Source: Streptomyces sp. NRRL S-31
GTDB taxonomy: Bacteria > Actinomycetota > Actinomycetes > Streptomycetales > Streptomycetaceae
DNA length: 56,018 nt
Direction: 5' to 3'
Assembly: GCF_000718775.1 (NCBI RefSeq)
Contig: NZ_JOCB01000048.1
Coordinates: 1-56,018 of the forward strand
This document shows positions 1 to 9,312 of this stretch, one piece after another. Made by a program: the position numbers and the translations under genes. The notes under the pieces are model-generated. The model did not search any database, had not been told where the DNA came from, and saw only the letters and a program-made list of their open reading frames with translations. How positions within the stretch are numbered: position 1 is the stretch's first letter; every line of letters starts with the position of its first letter.

Positions 1-1146
<1,146 letters not shown>

Positions 1147-1345
1147 ACGCGGGACCGTGGCCGGACGCCGGTCTCCCACCCGGGGCCGGTGGGCGCCGGG
1201 TCTCACGGGGTCGGTGGCGCCGATGGACGGCGCCGGCTCCGGTGAGACCCGGCAGCGGGGCTTCCTCCCCCCGGTGTCCGTCGCCGCGGAGCGCTCGGCG
1301 CGCATGACGGCCGTGCCGTGGCGAAGGGTGACGACGACCTGGAAG

Positions 1346-1605
1346 GCGTCCACCCGATCCGGCTCCGGACGCCGGCCGTTGACCGTGCCGCTCCCGGGTC
1401 TGTGCGACCGGCGTCCACCCGATCCGGCTCCGGACGCCGGCCGTTGACCGTGCCGCTCCCGGGTCTGTGCGACCGGCGTCCACCCGGTCCGGCTCCGGAC
1501 GCCGGCCGTTGACCGCGCTGCTCCCGGGTCTGTGCGACCGGCGTCCACCCGATCCGGCTCCGTATACCGGCCGTTGACCGCGCCGCTCCCGGCTCTTCGC
1601 GACCG
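1346..1605. repeat. Four tandem 65-bp repeats downstream of ftsH
   Basis: The units are 1346-1410, 1411-1475, 1476-1540 and 1541-1605. The first two look identical, the third has a few substitutions and the fourth is the most diverged. Each begins GCGTCCACCC and ends TGTGCGACCG. The array occupies most of the 671-bp gap between ftsH and the SsgA-like gene. ORFs through it on both strands are repetitive and Arg/Pro-rich with no family likeness, so it is treated as non-coding. Nothing else recognisable lies in 1147-1345 or 1606-1709. Confidence 0.93.
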
Positions 1606-1709
1606 GCGACCACCGGTACGCCGCCTCGGCGGGCCGTGATCCCCAGCCGCTCCGTCGGCATCCGGATCGGCGCCCCCATGGCCACCCCCCCCTCTCTCCG
1701 CGCCTTCGA

Positions 1710-1735
1710 CCCATGACCGTCATATGACGGATGGG
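1710..1735. promoter_or_regulatory. Palindrome upstream of the SsgA-like gene
   Basis: CCGTCATATGACGG (1717-1730) is a perfect 14-bp palindrome. It is flanked by CCCAT and ATGGG, which extend the symmetry apart from a 2-nt GA insertion. It sits about 85 bp upstream of the start at 1818, which suits an operator. The binding protein is unknown. Confidence 0.45.
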
Positions 1736-1817
1736 AAAGGGCGGGGCATGACCCGCATGATGAAGAGGCGGTACTGGGTGGTGCGGAACGGCCGCGCCCG
1801 GAAAGGGAAGTGAGCCG

Positions 1818-2285
1818 ATGGAACTGCCGGAAACAGCGAATCACCACCTCTCTTCCTCATTCCGGCCGGGAGCGGACGGAATGAGGAGACCGCATCTCAC
1901 CTTCGCCGCCACGTACTGGGTCGCCGAACGGCTTCCCGTGATGATCAGCTGCGAACTCTCGTACAGCGAGCGGGATCCCTACGCCGTCACACTGATCCTC
2001 GATTCGGAGGGCGAGCACCCGGTGCGGTGGGTCTTCTCCCGGGAACTGCTCGCCGACGGGCTGGCGGGCAGCGCCGGCGAGGGTGATGTCACCGTGTGGC
2101 CGGAGAACGCCGGGGCCGACGAGTGGTTCCTCTGGCTGGAAGTGGGCCGTGCCCCCCACACCGCCCTCTTCGAGATGGCGGCGGAGCCCATCACCGAGTG
2201 GCTCCTCGACACCTATCACCTCGTCCCCGAGGGACACGAAGGGGCATGTATGGGGTGGGACCGAATGACTCACCTGATCGAATGA
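1818..2285 (+). CDS. SsgA-like (SALP) sporulation/cell-division regulator
   Basis: This 155-residue protein belongs to the SsgA/SsgB family, found in sporulating actinomycetes, which localises or activates the septation machinery and peptidoglycan remodelling. The diagnostic core is residues ~73-95: the RELLADGL strand, then GEGDVTVWP. C-terminal to it come a WLEV-type strand and a final helix with a conserved acidic Trp segment. The N-terminus is about 20 residues longer than typical, but the ATG has a good GGAAGGGAAG-type ribosome site in the right place. Which paralogue (SsgA-G) it is cannot be decided by eye. A second SALP lies at 51178. Confidence 0.9.
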   Translation: MELPETANHHLSSSFRPGADGMRRPHLTFAATYWVAERLPVMISCELSYSERDPYAVTLILDSEGEHPVRWVFSRELLADGLAGSAGEGDVTVWPENAGADEWFLWLEVGRAPHTALFEMAAEPITEWLLDTYHLVPEGHEGACMGWDRMTHLIE

Positions 2286-2439
2286 GCCGCGGATTCCGGA
2301 GAAGTGCGCCGCGTGCCCGAGAGCGGGAAGACGACCACGGCGGACTCGGCGACGCGTCCCACCGTACTCTCGACGCCGCGCTGGAGGAGGGTCGGCCCGC
2401 AGGCCGGCCGACGGTCCGTGGAAACGGGCGGCCCGCACG

Positions 2440-2955
2440 TCACCAGTCGTCGCGGCGCCCGTCCGAAACGACGCTGTCCGCCGTACCGGAGAGCAGGCCG
2501 GTGATCGTGCCGCCGACGGCCAGGAACACTCCCGCGCTGGCGAGTTCGGCGGGGAGGGTGAGGACGGTCGTGAACGGCAGCAGGGCGAGTGCCACGGTCA
2601 CCAGCCCGGCGATCCAGGTGAAGAAGGCGCGCGGTCTGGCGACGGTCAGAAGCAGAAGATGCAGCAGCCCGGTCGCCGCGACGGCACCGGCCGCTGCCCA
2701 CGCGGCCAGGTATCCCGTCGTGGCGTCCCCCCACACGCCCGCCTCTTCGGGCGCGAACACCGCGAGGTCGAGCACACCGCGTACGAACATCGTCGCCACC
2801 ACCGCCACCAGGGCGGCGACCACCGCCGTCGCGGCCCCGGTGGCCCAGAGTCGGCCGGCCGCGACGGACGGGGACGCGGAAGGCGCCCGGTATCCGGGGC
2901 GGGGGCCGTCGTGCGGAGCGGGAGGGGGAACTTCACCGAACGGAGCCGCGGCCAT
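2440..2955 (-). CDS. DUF6069-like four-helix membrane protein
   Basis: A 171-residue integral membrane protein. A Pro-rich cytoplasmic N-terminus (~35 residues) is followed by four hydrophobic segments at roughly 36-58, 79-100, 110-128 and 133-150, then a short charged tail. This matches a small actinobacterial family of unknown function. The ATG at 2955 was chosen because AAAGG lies 6 nt upstream and because the frame further upstream shows no family-like sequence. It is convergent with the SsgA-like gene and divergent from the sensor kinase. GTCAC-AAG-GTGAC (2977-2989) just upstream could be an operator. No role can be assigned. Confidence 0.75.
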   Translation of the reverse strand: MAAAPFGEVPPPAPHDGPRPGYRAPSASPSVAAGRLWATGAATAVVAALVAVVATMFVRGVLDLAVFAPEEAGVWGDATTGYLAAWAAAGAVAATGLLHLLLLTVARPRAFFTWIAGLVTVALALLPFTTVLTLPAELASAGVFLAVGGTITGLLSGTADSVVSDGRRDDW

Positions 2956-3056
2956 GAGGAACCTTTCGCACTTACTGTCACAAGGTGACGAGCTGTCATG
3001 TCGACGTGCCGGCCAGGTGGTCCCCGGTCTGGGCAGCCGAGGGAGACTGACTAATG

Positions 3057-3136
3057 CTGCCATGGCAGTTGAGACCATCGGTAAGTTACGTTTTTTTGGT
3101 TGTGGCCTGCCGAACGCAGGTACATTACTTACCGAT
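3057..3136. promoter_or_regulatory. Nested inverted repeats in the leader of the CHASE3 kinase
   Basis: This AT-richer stretch holds three symmetric elements. CTGCCATGGCAG (3057-3068) is a perfect palindrome. ATCGGTAAGT (3077-3086) pairs perfectly with ACTTACCGAT (3127-3136). Between them CCTGC-CGAAC-GCAGG (3106-3120) forms a small hairpin, and seven T residues lie at 3091-3097. It could be an operator pair or a structured leader for the gene starting at 3176. No known RNA family is recognised. Confidence 0.5.
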
Positions 3137-3175
3137 AACTCAGAGCATACACATTCCTTTTCAACATTGCGGAGC

Positions 3176-4576
3176 ATGAGCGTGCAACGGTGGTACAGGG
3201 GCCGGCGACTGGGGCTGACGAGCCTCACGATCGCGGCGAGCGGCTTGCTCGCCCTGCTGATCGGCGTCGCCTTCGCCGTCCTGCTCTGGGCGATCGACGA
3301 CGCGAACAGCTCCACCTCGGCGCGGCGGGCTTCCCGGACGGCGCTGGTCGAGGCAGGCAGCGTGGAACAGTTGGTCTCGGACCTCGAGACCGGACAGCGC
3401 GGCTTCGTGATCACCGAGCGGGACGAGTTCCTCCAGCCGTGGAACGAGGCACGCGGGAAGCTTCCCGCGGAGATGCGGCGGTTCACCCGGAGCACCACCT
3501 CGTCCGAACAGCGGCGTACCGCCGCACAGATCACGCGGGAGATCCGGTCCTACCTGGACGACTACTCGATCCCGCTGGTCGAAGCGGTCCGGCGGGGCGA
3601 CCCCGCCGTCTCCGGCCTGGCGAACACCGAAGAGGGCAAGCGACGTGTAGACGCCCTGCGGACCCTCTTCGACCGGTACGTGTCCGATGAACGCGCCCAC
3701 CTCGCGGCACACGAGGACGCCGCGAGCGCCAACGCGCACCGGGCGGTGGTCGCCGCGGCCGCGGGTCTGGCGGCGTCGACCGCGCTGGTCGCCGCCTTCA
3801 CGGTGCTCCAGCACCGCGCCGTCGTCCGGCCGGTGCGCGGGGCCGCCGCCGCGGCGCAACGGCTCGCGGCCGGCGACCTCGGCGTCCGGATCACTCCCAG
3901 CAAGGTGGCGGAGATCGGCGCGCTGGGCACGTCGTTCAACACCATGGCGTCCTCGTTGCAGGACAGCCGCAGGCGCGTCATGCAGAGCGTCGAGGAGGTG
4001 CACCGCCGCACGGCCCGGGATCTGCACGACGGGGCGCAGCAGCGCCTCGTGAGCCTGATGATCGCTCTTCGGCTGGCCCGCGAGATGCTGCCCCGCGAGG
4101 AGACGCCCGTGACCGAGCTGATGGAGGACTCGATCGTCAACGCCCAGACCGCGATCGACGAACTGAGGGAACTGGCACGGGGGATCTATCCGCTCACCCT
4201 CACGGTCAAGGGACTGGCGGGGGCGGTGGAGGACCTGGCGTCCCGGTGCCCGATACCCACCGAACTCGACAACGGCTGTGACCGGCGGTTCGACTCCGCG
4301 GTGGAGTCCAACGCCTACTTCATCGTGGCCGAGGCCGTGACGAACGCGGTCAAGCACGCCCAGGCGTCCCAGATCGACATCTCCCTGCGACTCGGTGACG
4401 GCGCCCTGTGGATACGGGTCGCCGACGACGGCGTCGGCGGCGTGCCAGGCCCCAAGGCCGGCAGCGGGCTGACCGGGCTGGCGGACCGGGTGGCCGCCTT
4501 CGACGGCACGCTGACCATCGCGTCACCCCTCGGCGAAGGCACCGCGATCGAGGTGCGGATCCCGGTCCCGGACTGA
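3176..4576 (+). CDS. CHASE3-HAMP sensor histidine kinase (HisKA_3 type)
   Basis: A 466-residue membrane sensor kinase of the NarL/DesK-type class. Order of parts: first transmembrane helix ~15-37; extracytoplasmic CHASE3 domain with the hallmark ETGQRGF; second helix ~190-212; HAMP; dimerisation and phosphoacceptor region with RDLHDGAQQRL (His at residue 284); HATPase_c with N box EAVTNAVKHA and G boxes DDGVGG and GSGLTGLADR. It should autophosphorylate and pass phosphate to a LuxR/NarL-type response regulator, but no response-regulator gene is adjacent, so it is an orphan here. An in-frame ATG at 3062 would add 38 residues; ATG 3176 is preferred because the family-like sequence starts there. 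Confidence 0.93.
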   Translation: MSVQRWYRGRRLGLTSLTIAASGLLALLIGVAFAVLLWAIDDANSSTSARRASRTALVEAGSVEQLVSDLETGQRGFVITERDEFLQPWNEARGKLPAEMRRFTRSTTSSEQRRTAAQITREIRSYLDDYSIPLVEAVRRGDPAVSGLANTEEGKRRVDALRTLFDRYVSDERAHLAAHEDAASANAHRAVVAAAAGLAASTALVAAFTVLQHRAVVRPVRGAAAAAQRLAAGDLGVRITPSKVAEIGALGTSFNTMASSLQDSRRRVMQSVEEVHRRTARDLHDGAQQRLVSLMIALRLAREMLPREETPVTELMEDSIVNAQTAIDELRELARGIYPLTLTVKGLAGAVEDLASRCPIPTELDNGCDRRFDSAVESNAYFIVAEAVTNAVKHAQASQIDISLRLGDGALWIRVADDGVGGVPGPKAGSGLTGLADRVAAFDGTLTIASPLGEGTAIEVRIPVPD

Positions 4577-4693
4577 TGCGCCCGCACCGCCGTCACCACC
4601 GGTCCTCCTCGGCAGCGCCGTCCGGGGCCGTCCGCTGCAACAGCCGTGCCGTCGAGGCACGTTCTCGACATCTCCAGGAAAGGGGGAGGGGCG

Positions 4694-5695
4694 ATGACGT
4701 CAATCGCCGCTGAACTGAGAAGCATCCTTGACGTCATTGAGCAGCCGGCCTGGGCCGTGGACGCCGACCACCGGGTGTCGTACGCCAATCCGAGGGTTGC
4801 CGCGCTCACGGGTCACGACAGTCCGTCCGATCTGCTGGGCACCGATGGCAGGCCGGGCGGGCACCCCGGCGCGCGGTCGCGACACCACGCAGCCCCCTCC
4901 CACCGGTGCGGCACCCTCACCCACGCGGACGGTTCCCTCCTCCACGTCGAGTGGTCCCTGGTGCCCCTGGCCCGGCCGGACGGCGAGGCGGCCGTGTACC
5001 TCTTCCGCACGAGCGCCGGCCCGTCCGGCGCCACCCGGGAACCCTCGCCCAAGGACGGAGTGCCCCGGGCGCTCGCCGCGCAGGTGTGCGCCGACCGCTG
5101 CCGCACCGCCGCCGGCTCGCTCCGGCACGGTGCCCAGGAACGTCTGGCCTCGCTGCTGCTCGGCCTGAGCCTGGCCCGTGAACAGCTGGGCGGAAGCCTG
5201 CCGTCGCCGGGGGCCCGGCTGCTCGACGACGCCGCCCGGGACGCCGAGGAGGCGCTGGCCCAGGTCCGGGAGGTCACGGCCGCGCTGTATCCGGGCGTGC
5301 TCGAACTCCGCGGGCTCACGGTCGCGCTCACCGCCCTCGCCGAGCAGTGGCCGGTGCCCGTCGCCGTCTTCGGGAACCTGCGGCGACGGCTGCCCGACGC
5401 CGTGGAGACGCACGCGTACTTCCTGGTCAGGGACGCGCTCAGTCGGGCGGTTCACGGCGCCGGGGCCGGCCGGGTGCGGGTGGTGGCCGAGCTGGACCCG
5501 GACTCGGACCCGGACCTGGACCCGGACCTGGTGGTGACGGTCTCGGACGACGGCACGGCGCCCGGACACGGCCCGGAACCGGCGTTCCTGGCGGCGATCG
5601 CCGGCCGGGTGGCCCTACTGGAGGGCACGCTGACGGTGCGGCACACCCCTGAGGAGGGCACCACCATCAGCGTCGTCATCCCCGTCCCGTACTGA
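4694..5695 (+). CDS. PAS protein with degenerate histidine-kinase domain
   Basis: A 333-residue soluble protein. The N-terminal ~120 residues read as a PAS sensor (ILDVIEQPAWAVDADHRVSYANP). The rest follows the HisKA_3/HATPase layout of the preceding kinase, but key residues are gone. The phosphoacceptor segment LHDGAQQRL appears as LRHGAQERL, placing Arg 144 at the His position. The N box reads DALSRAVHGA without its Asn, and the first G box reads DDGTAP. A DPD-repeat segment (DPDSDPDLDPDL) interrupts the ATPase domain. The ATG follows a very strong GGAAAGGGGGAGGGG site, 117 bp after the intact kinase, so co-transcription is likely. It may be a pseudokinase partner or modulator of that kinase. 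Confidence 0.85.
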   Translation: MTSIAAELRSILDVIEQPAWAVDADHRVSYANPRVAALTGHDSPSDLLGTDGRPGGHPGARSRHHAAPSHRCGTLTHADGSLLHVEWSLVPLARPDGEAAVYLFRTSAGPSGATREPSPKDGVPRALAAQVCADRCRTAAGSLRHGAQERLASLLLGLSLAREQLGGSLPSPGARLLDDAARDAEEALAQVREVTAALYPGVLELRGLTVALTALAEQWPVPVAVFGNLRRRLPDAVETHAYFLVRDALSRAVHGAGAGRVRVVAELDPDSDPDLDPDLVVTVSDDGTAPGHGPEPAFLAAIAGRVALLEGTLTVRHTPEEGTTISVVIPVPY

Positions 5696-6123
5696 TCCGC
5701 CGGCTCCGCCGGGACAGGGGACCACCACCGGAAGTCCCACCAATGGCGTCAAATTACGGATGCCCGGTCCCGGCCCGATGCGACAGGCTGGACCCGTGGC
5801 CGGCAGGACAGCGAACCAAGCAGATCACGGACCAGCGCCGTGAGCACGTGGCCCGCCCGGCCCTCCGACACGGTCCGGCACGGGACACATGTGCGGCAGG
5901 GCCCCGCCGGGACGGTCCGCGTACCCGTCCGGGCCCGCTTCGTGTACGACCACCCCGACCCCGCGCGGGACAGGTCTCGTTCCTCCTGTCGTCACCGGCG
6001 CCGGGCGGTGCCGGACCCGCCGTCCGCGTTCCGGGCCTCGCACGTACATGTGATGCGAGGTGGCCGGACCGCTGGAAGGCTCGACAGCCAGAGAAGCGAG
6101 AGAACCGACGGAAGGTGTGTGCC
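5696..6123. other. Intergenic region, no gene recognised
   Basis: This 428-bp stretch precedes the leader peptide. An open frame begins at 5743 and runs into the 25-aa peptide, but it has Arg/Pro-rich composition without family resemblance. The promoter of the downstream operon presumably lies here; no confident -35/-10 pair was found. Confidence 0.4.
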
Positions 6124-6201
6124 ATGGGGTTCGTGACGGTGGCCGGGGAGAACCCCGCGCCGGAAACCGACGGCGTCCCGCCGGACCTCACCGCCAAGTG
6201 A
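6124..6201 (+). CDS. 25-residue peptide translationally coupled to YoaK-like gene
   Basis: A short ORF begins with ATG at 6124, preceded by GGAAGG at about 8 nt. It encodes MGFVTVAGENPAPETDGVPP and five more residues. Its TGA (6199-6201) overlaps the GTG start of the next gene within GTGA. That arrangement suggests a leader peptide that couples translation of the YoaK-like protein. No homologue is recognised, and it may be only a translational launch site. Confidence 0.45.
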   Translation: MGFVTVAGENPAPETDGVPPDLTAK

Positions 6202-6902
6202 CCGCGCCGACGACCCCCGCCCAGTCCCCGTGGCCCGGGTGGAGCGGAGCCACCCGGCACCTGCTCACCCTCGCGGCCGGAGCGGCGAACGCCTTCGGGT
6301 TCCTCGCCCTCGGCGGCGTCTTCACCAGCGTCGTCACGGCCAACTCCGCCCTCTTCGGCCTGCACCTGGGCAACGCCCACCTGGCAGCCGCCCGCCTCGT
6401 CGCCGTAGCGCTGCTCGGCTATGTCGCCGGGGCGGCGGCCGGCGGCCTGGTGGCGGCCGGCCGGGGCCCGCTCCGCGGCGCGGGCATCCGGGGCGGTCTG
6501 CTCCTGGAGGCCCTGCTGCTGTGGCTGGTGGTCTGCGGCTGGCTGGGCTGGCACATGGCACCGGACGGCGTGGCCCGCACCCTGCTGCTGTTCCTCACGG
6601 CCGTCGCCATGGGCTGCCAGAACGGCAGCGTCCGGGTCACCGCGGGCAGCGAGGTCACCACCGCCTATCTGACGGGCCTGCTCACCTCGACCGTCACCAC
6701 GTTCGCCACCCGGGGACGCCTCCAGGCCCGCAGCGTCGCCATCGTGGCCTCGCTGGTCGCCGGAGCGGCGGCGGAGGGCGCGGTCTACCGCTGGCTGCCC
6801 CTCGGAGCCCCGCTCGTTCCGGCCCTGCTCGTGACCGCGGCGCTGGCGGCGACCTGGGCCCGCGCGCCGTCCCGCCCGGCAGCCCGTCCGCCGCGGCCCT
6901 GA
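6198..6902 (+). CDS. YoaK/DUF1275-family membrane protein
   Basis: A 234-residue integral membrane protein with about six hydrophobic segments (first at ~21-43). The conserved family pattern is visible: an AGAANAFGFLALGGVFTSVVT-type first helix and the AMGCQNGSVR segment in the middle. The molecular function of the family is unknown; a transporter-like fold is often suggested. The GTG start overlaps the stop of a 25-aa ORF, so translation is probably coupled. It is the first sizeable gene of a same-strand block leading into the molybdoenzyme and cytochrome bd genes, 55 bp before the former. Confidence 0.85.
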   Translation: MTAPTTPAQSPWPGWSGATRHLLTLAAGAANAFGFLALGGVFTSVVTANSALFGLHLGNAHLAAARLVAVALLGYVAGAAAGGLVAAGRGPLRGAGIRGGLLLEALLLWLVVCGWLGWHMAPDGVARTLLLFLTAVAMGCQNGSVRVTAGSEVTTAYLTGLLTSTVTTFATRGRLQARSVAIVASLVAGAAAEGAVYRWLPLGAPLVPALLVTAALAATWARAPSRPAARPPRP

Positions 6903-6957
6903 GGCCGCCGAACCCCTGTTTCCCGGCACGGCCTTTTCGACAGAGAGAGCACACGAC

Positions 6958-9306
6958 ATGACCGCATCCGATGGTGACCCGATGCCCCACCCGCAGGGCG
7001 GCCCGGTCGGCCGGTCGGCCACCGGCGGCGACGGCCCGGCCAGCGACAAGCGGCCCTCCCACCGCTCCTACCACCACCCGGCGGCCGGCTGGGGCGCCGC
7101 CAAGAGCGTCGGCCGGGTGCTGATCAAGGAACGGGCGCTGTTCGAGGGATCGCGGGCCATCCTCAAGATGAACCACGAGAACGGCGGGTTCGACTGCCCG
7201 GGCTGCGCCTGGCCCGACGACACCAAGGGCCTCAAGCTCGACATATGCGAGAACGGCATCAAGCATGTGACCTGGGAGATGACCTCCAAGCGGGTCGGTG
7301 CCGACTTCTTCGCCCGGCACACCGTCTCCGAGCTGTCCGAATGGTCCGACTTCGCACTGGAGGACCAGGGCCGGCTGACCGAGCCGCTCGTCTACGACGA
7401 GACGAGCGACCGGTACGTCCCGATCACCTGGCAGGACGCCTTCGCCCTCATCGGCCGTGAACTGCGTGCCCTGGACAGTCCCGACGAGGCCGCCTTCTAC
7501 ACCTCGGGCCGGCTCAGCAACGAGGCGACCTTCCTCTACCAGCTGATGGCCCGCGAGTTCGGCACCAACAACCTGCCCGACTGCTCCAACATGTGCCACG
7601 AGGCATCCGGCCGGGCCCTGACGGCGGCCCTCGGCACCGGCAAGGGAACCGCCGACCTCAAGGACTGGGAGACCGCCGACGCCCTGTTCATCATGGGCGT
7701 CAACGCGGCCTCCAACGCCCCCCGCATGCTCACCGCCCTCGCCGAGGCATACCGGCGGGGCGCGCAGATCGTCCATGTGAACCCCCTGGTCGAGGCGGCG
7801 GCCACCAGCACGATCGTGCCGCACGAGTTCACCGACATGGCCCTGTTCAAGGCCACCCGCACCAGCACCCTCAACCTCCAGGTCCGCGCGGGCGGCGACA
7901 TGGCCCTGCTGCGCGGCATCGCCAAGGCGGTCCTGGAGGAGAGCATCAGCGACCCCAAGGCGCTCGACAAGGAGTTCATCGAACGCCACACGCACGGCTT
8001 CGAGGCGTACCGGGAGCTGTGCGAGGCGACCTCGTGGGAGGAACTGGAGGAGCAGTCCGGCCTCCCCCGGGCCGACATCCTCAAGGCCGCCGAGATCTAC
8101 TCCCGTTCCGACCGCACCCTGATCAGCTGGTGCCTCGGGGTCACCCAGCACGAGCACGGTGTCGACACCGTCCGCGAGATCGTCAACGTCCTGCTGCTGC
8201 GCGGCAACCTCGGCCGGGAGGGCGCCGGCCCCTCGCCGGTGCGCGGCCACAGCAACGTCCAGGGCAACCGCACCTGCGGCATCGACCACCGGCCCCGGCC
8301 GGAGTTCCTGGACCGGCTCGCCGACGTCTGCCGCATCGACCCGCCGCGCGAGCACGGCATGGACACGGTCGACACCATCGAGGCCATGAACCAGGGCCGG
8401 GTGAAGGTCTTCGTCGGCATGGGCGGCAACTTCGTGCTCGCCGCGCCGGACACCGCGTACACCTCCCAGGGCCTGCGGAACTGCGCCCTCACCCTGCACG
8501 TCAGCACCAAGCTCAACCGCAGCCACCTCGTGCACGGCAGGAAGGCGCTCATCCTGCCCTGCCTCGGCCGCACCGAGAAGGACCACCAGCGGCGCGGCCC
8601 GCAGGCCGTCTCCGTCGAGGACTCCATGAGCATGGTGCACCTGTCGACCGGCATGAAGAAGCCAGCCTCCCCGCACCTGCTCTCCGAGCCCGCCATCATC
8701 GCGGGCATCGCCCGGGCCGCCCTCCCCGAGAGCGGCACGCCCTGGGAGTCGTACATCGAGGACTACGACCGCATCCGGGACACCATGGCGAAGGTCCTGG
8801 ACGGCTTCGAGGACTTCAACCGCAGGGTGCGGCGCCCGCTGGGCTTCCGCATCAAACAGCCCGCCCGGGAACTGGTCTTCCTCACCCCGTCCGGCCGCGC
8901 CGAGTTCTCCGCCGCGCCGCTGCCCGAGGCGCCGCCACGGGACGACGTGCTCATCCTCCAGACCATGCGCAGCCACGACCAGTGGAACACCACGATCTAC
9001 TCGGACAACGACCGCTACCGCGGCATCAGCAACCTGCGCACCCTCGTCCTGATGAACGGCGACGACATGCGCGCCCGCGGGATCAGGCCCTACAGCCCGG
9101 TCGACATCACCGCCACCGCCCGCGACGGCAGCCTACGGCACCTGAAGCGGTACACCGCGATCGAATACCAGATGCCCAGGGGCTGCGCCGCCGGATACAT
9201 GCCGGAGATGAACGTGCTGATCTCCGCGAGCGACTACAGCACGCAGAGCAACCAGCCCCTGATGAAGAACATCAAGGTGCGCGTCACACCCAGCGCCGAG
9301 GACTGA
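6958..9306 (+). CDS. FdhF/YdeP-type molybdopterin oxidoreductase
   Basis: A 782-residue member of the molybdopterin oxidoreductase superfamily, YdeP-like branch of formate-dehydrogenase alpha proteins. FDCPGCAWPD at residues 78-87 is characteristic of this branch. Cys 213 in SNMCHEASG lies where Cys or Sec ligates molybdenum. Later come the bis-MGD binding regions (FIMGVNAASNAPR, LLLRGNLGREGAGPSPVRGHSNVQGNR) and a C-terminal molydopterin dinucleotide-binding domain containing SHDQWNTTIY. No Tat or Sec signal is visible, so it should be cytoplasmic. True substrates of this branch are poorly known; formate is plausible. It stops 6 bp before cydA, implying an operon with the bd oxidase. Confidence 0.93.
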   Translation: MTASDGDPMPHPQGGPVGRSATGGDGPASDKRPSHRSYHHPAAGWGAAKSVGRVLIKERALFEGSRAILKMNHENGGFDCPGCAWPDDTKGLKLDICENGIKHVTWEMTSKRVGADFFARHTVSELSEWSDFALEDQGRLTEPLVYDETSDRYVPITWQDAFALIGRELRALDSPDEAAFYTSGRLSNEATFLYQLMAREFGTNNLPDCSNMCHEASGRALTAALGTGKGTADLKDWETADALFIMGVNAASNAPRMLTALAEAYRRGAQIVHVNPLVEAAATSTIVPHEFTDMALFKATRTSTLNLQVRAGGDMALLRGIAKAVLEESISDPKALDKEFIERHTHGFEAYRELCEATSWEELEEQSGLPRADILKAAEIYSRSDRTLISWCLGVTQHEHGVDTVREIVNVLLLRGNLGREGAGPSPVRGHSNVQGNRTCGIDHRPRPEFLDRLADVCRIDPPREHGMDTVDTIEAMNQGRVKVFVGMGGNFVLAAPDTAYTSQGLRNCALTLHVSTKLNRSHLVHGRKALILPCLGRTEKDHQRRGPQAVSVEDSMSMVHLSTGMKKPASPHLLSEPAIIAGIARAALPESGTPWESYIEDYDRIRDTMAKVLDGFEDFNRRVRRPLGFRIKQPARELVFLTPSGRAEFSAAPLPEAPPRDDVLILQTMRSHDQWNTTIYSDNDRYRGISNLRTLVLMNGDDMRARGIRPYSPVDITATARDGSLRHLKRYTAIEYQMPRGCAAGYMPEMNVLISASDYSTQSNQPLMKNIKVRVTPSAED

Positions 9307-9312
9307 CCGGCC

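Noticed and set aside
1346..1605. Repeated promoters in the 65-bp units (each has TTGACC)
   Set aside because: No acceptable -10 hexamer lies 16-19 bp downstream in any copy.
2096..3175. N-terminal extension of the CHASE3 kinase to base 2096
   Set aside because: It overlaps the SsgA-like gene and the opposite membrane-protein gene and has no kinase-related sequence; a fitting first transmembrane helix starts right after ATG 3176.
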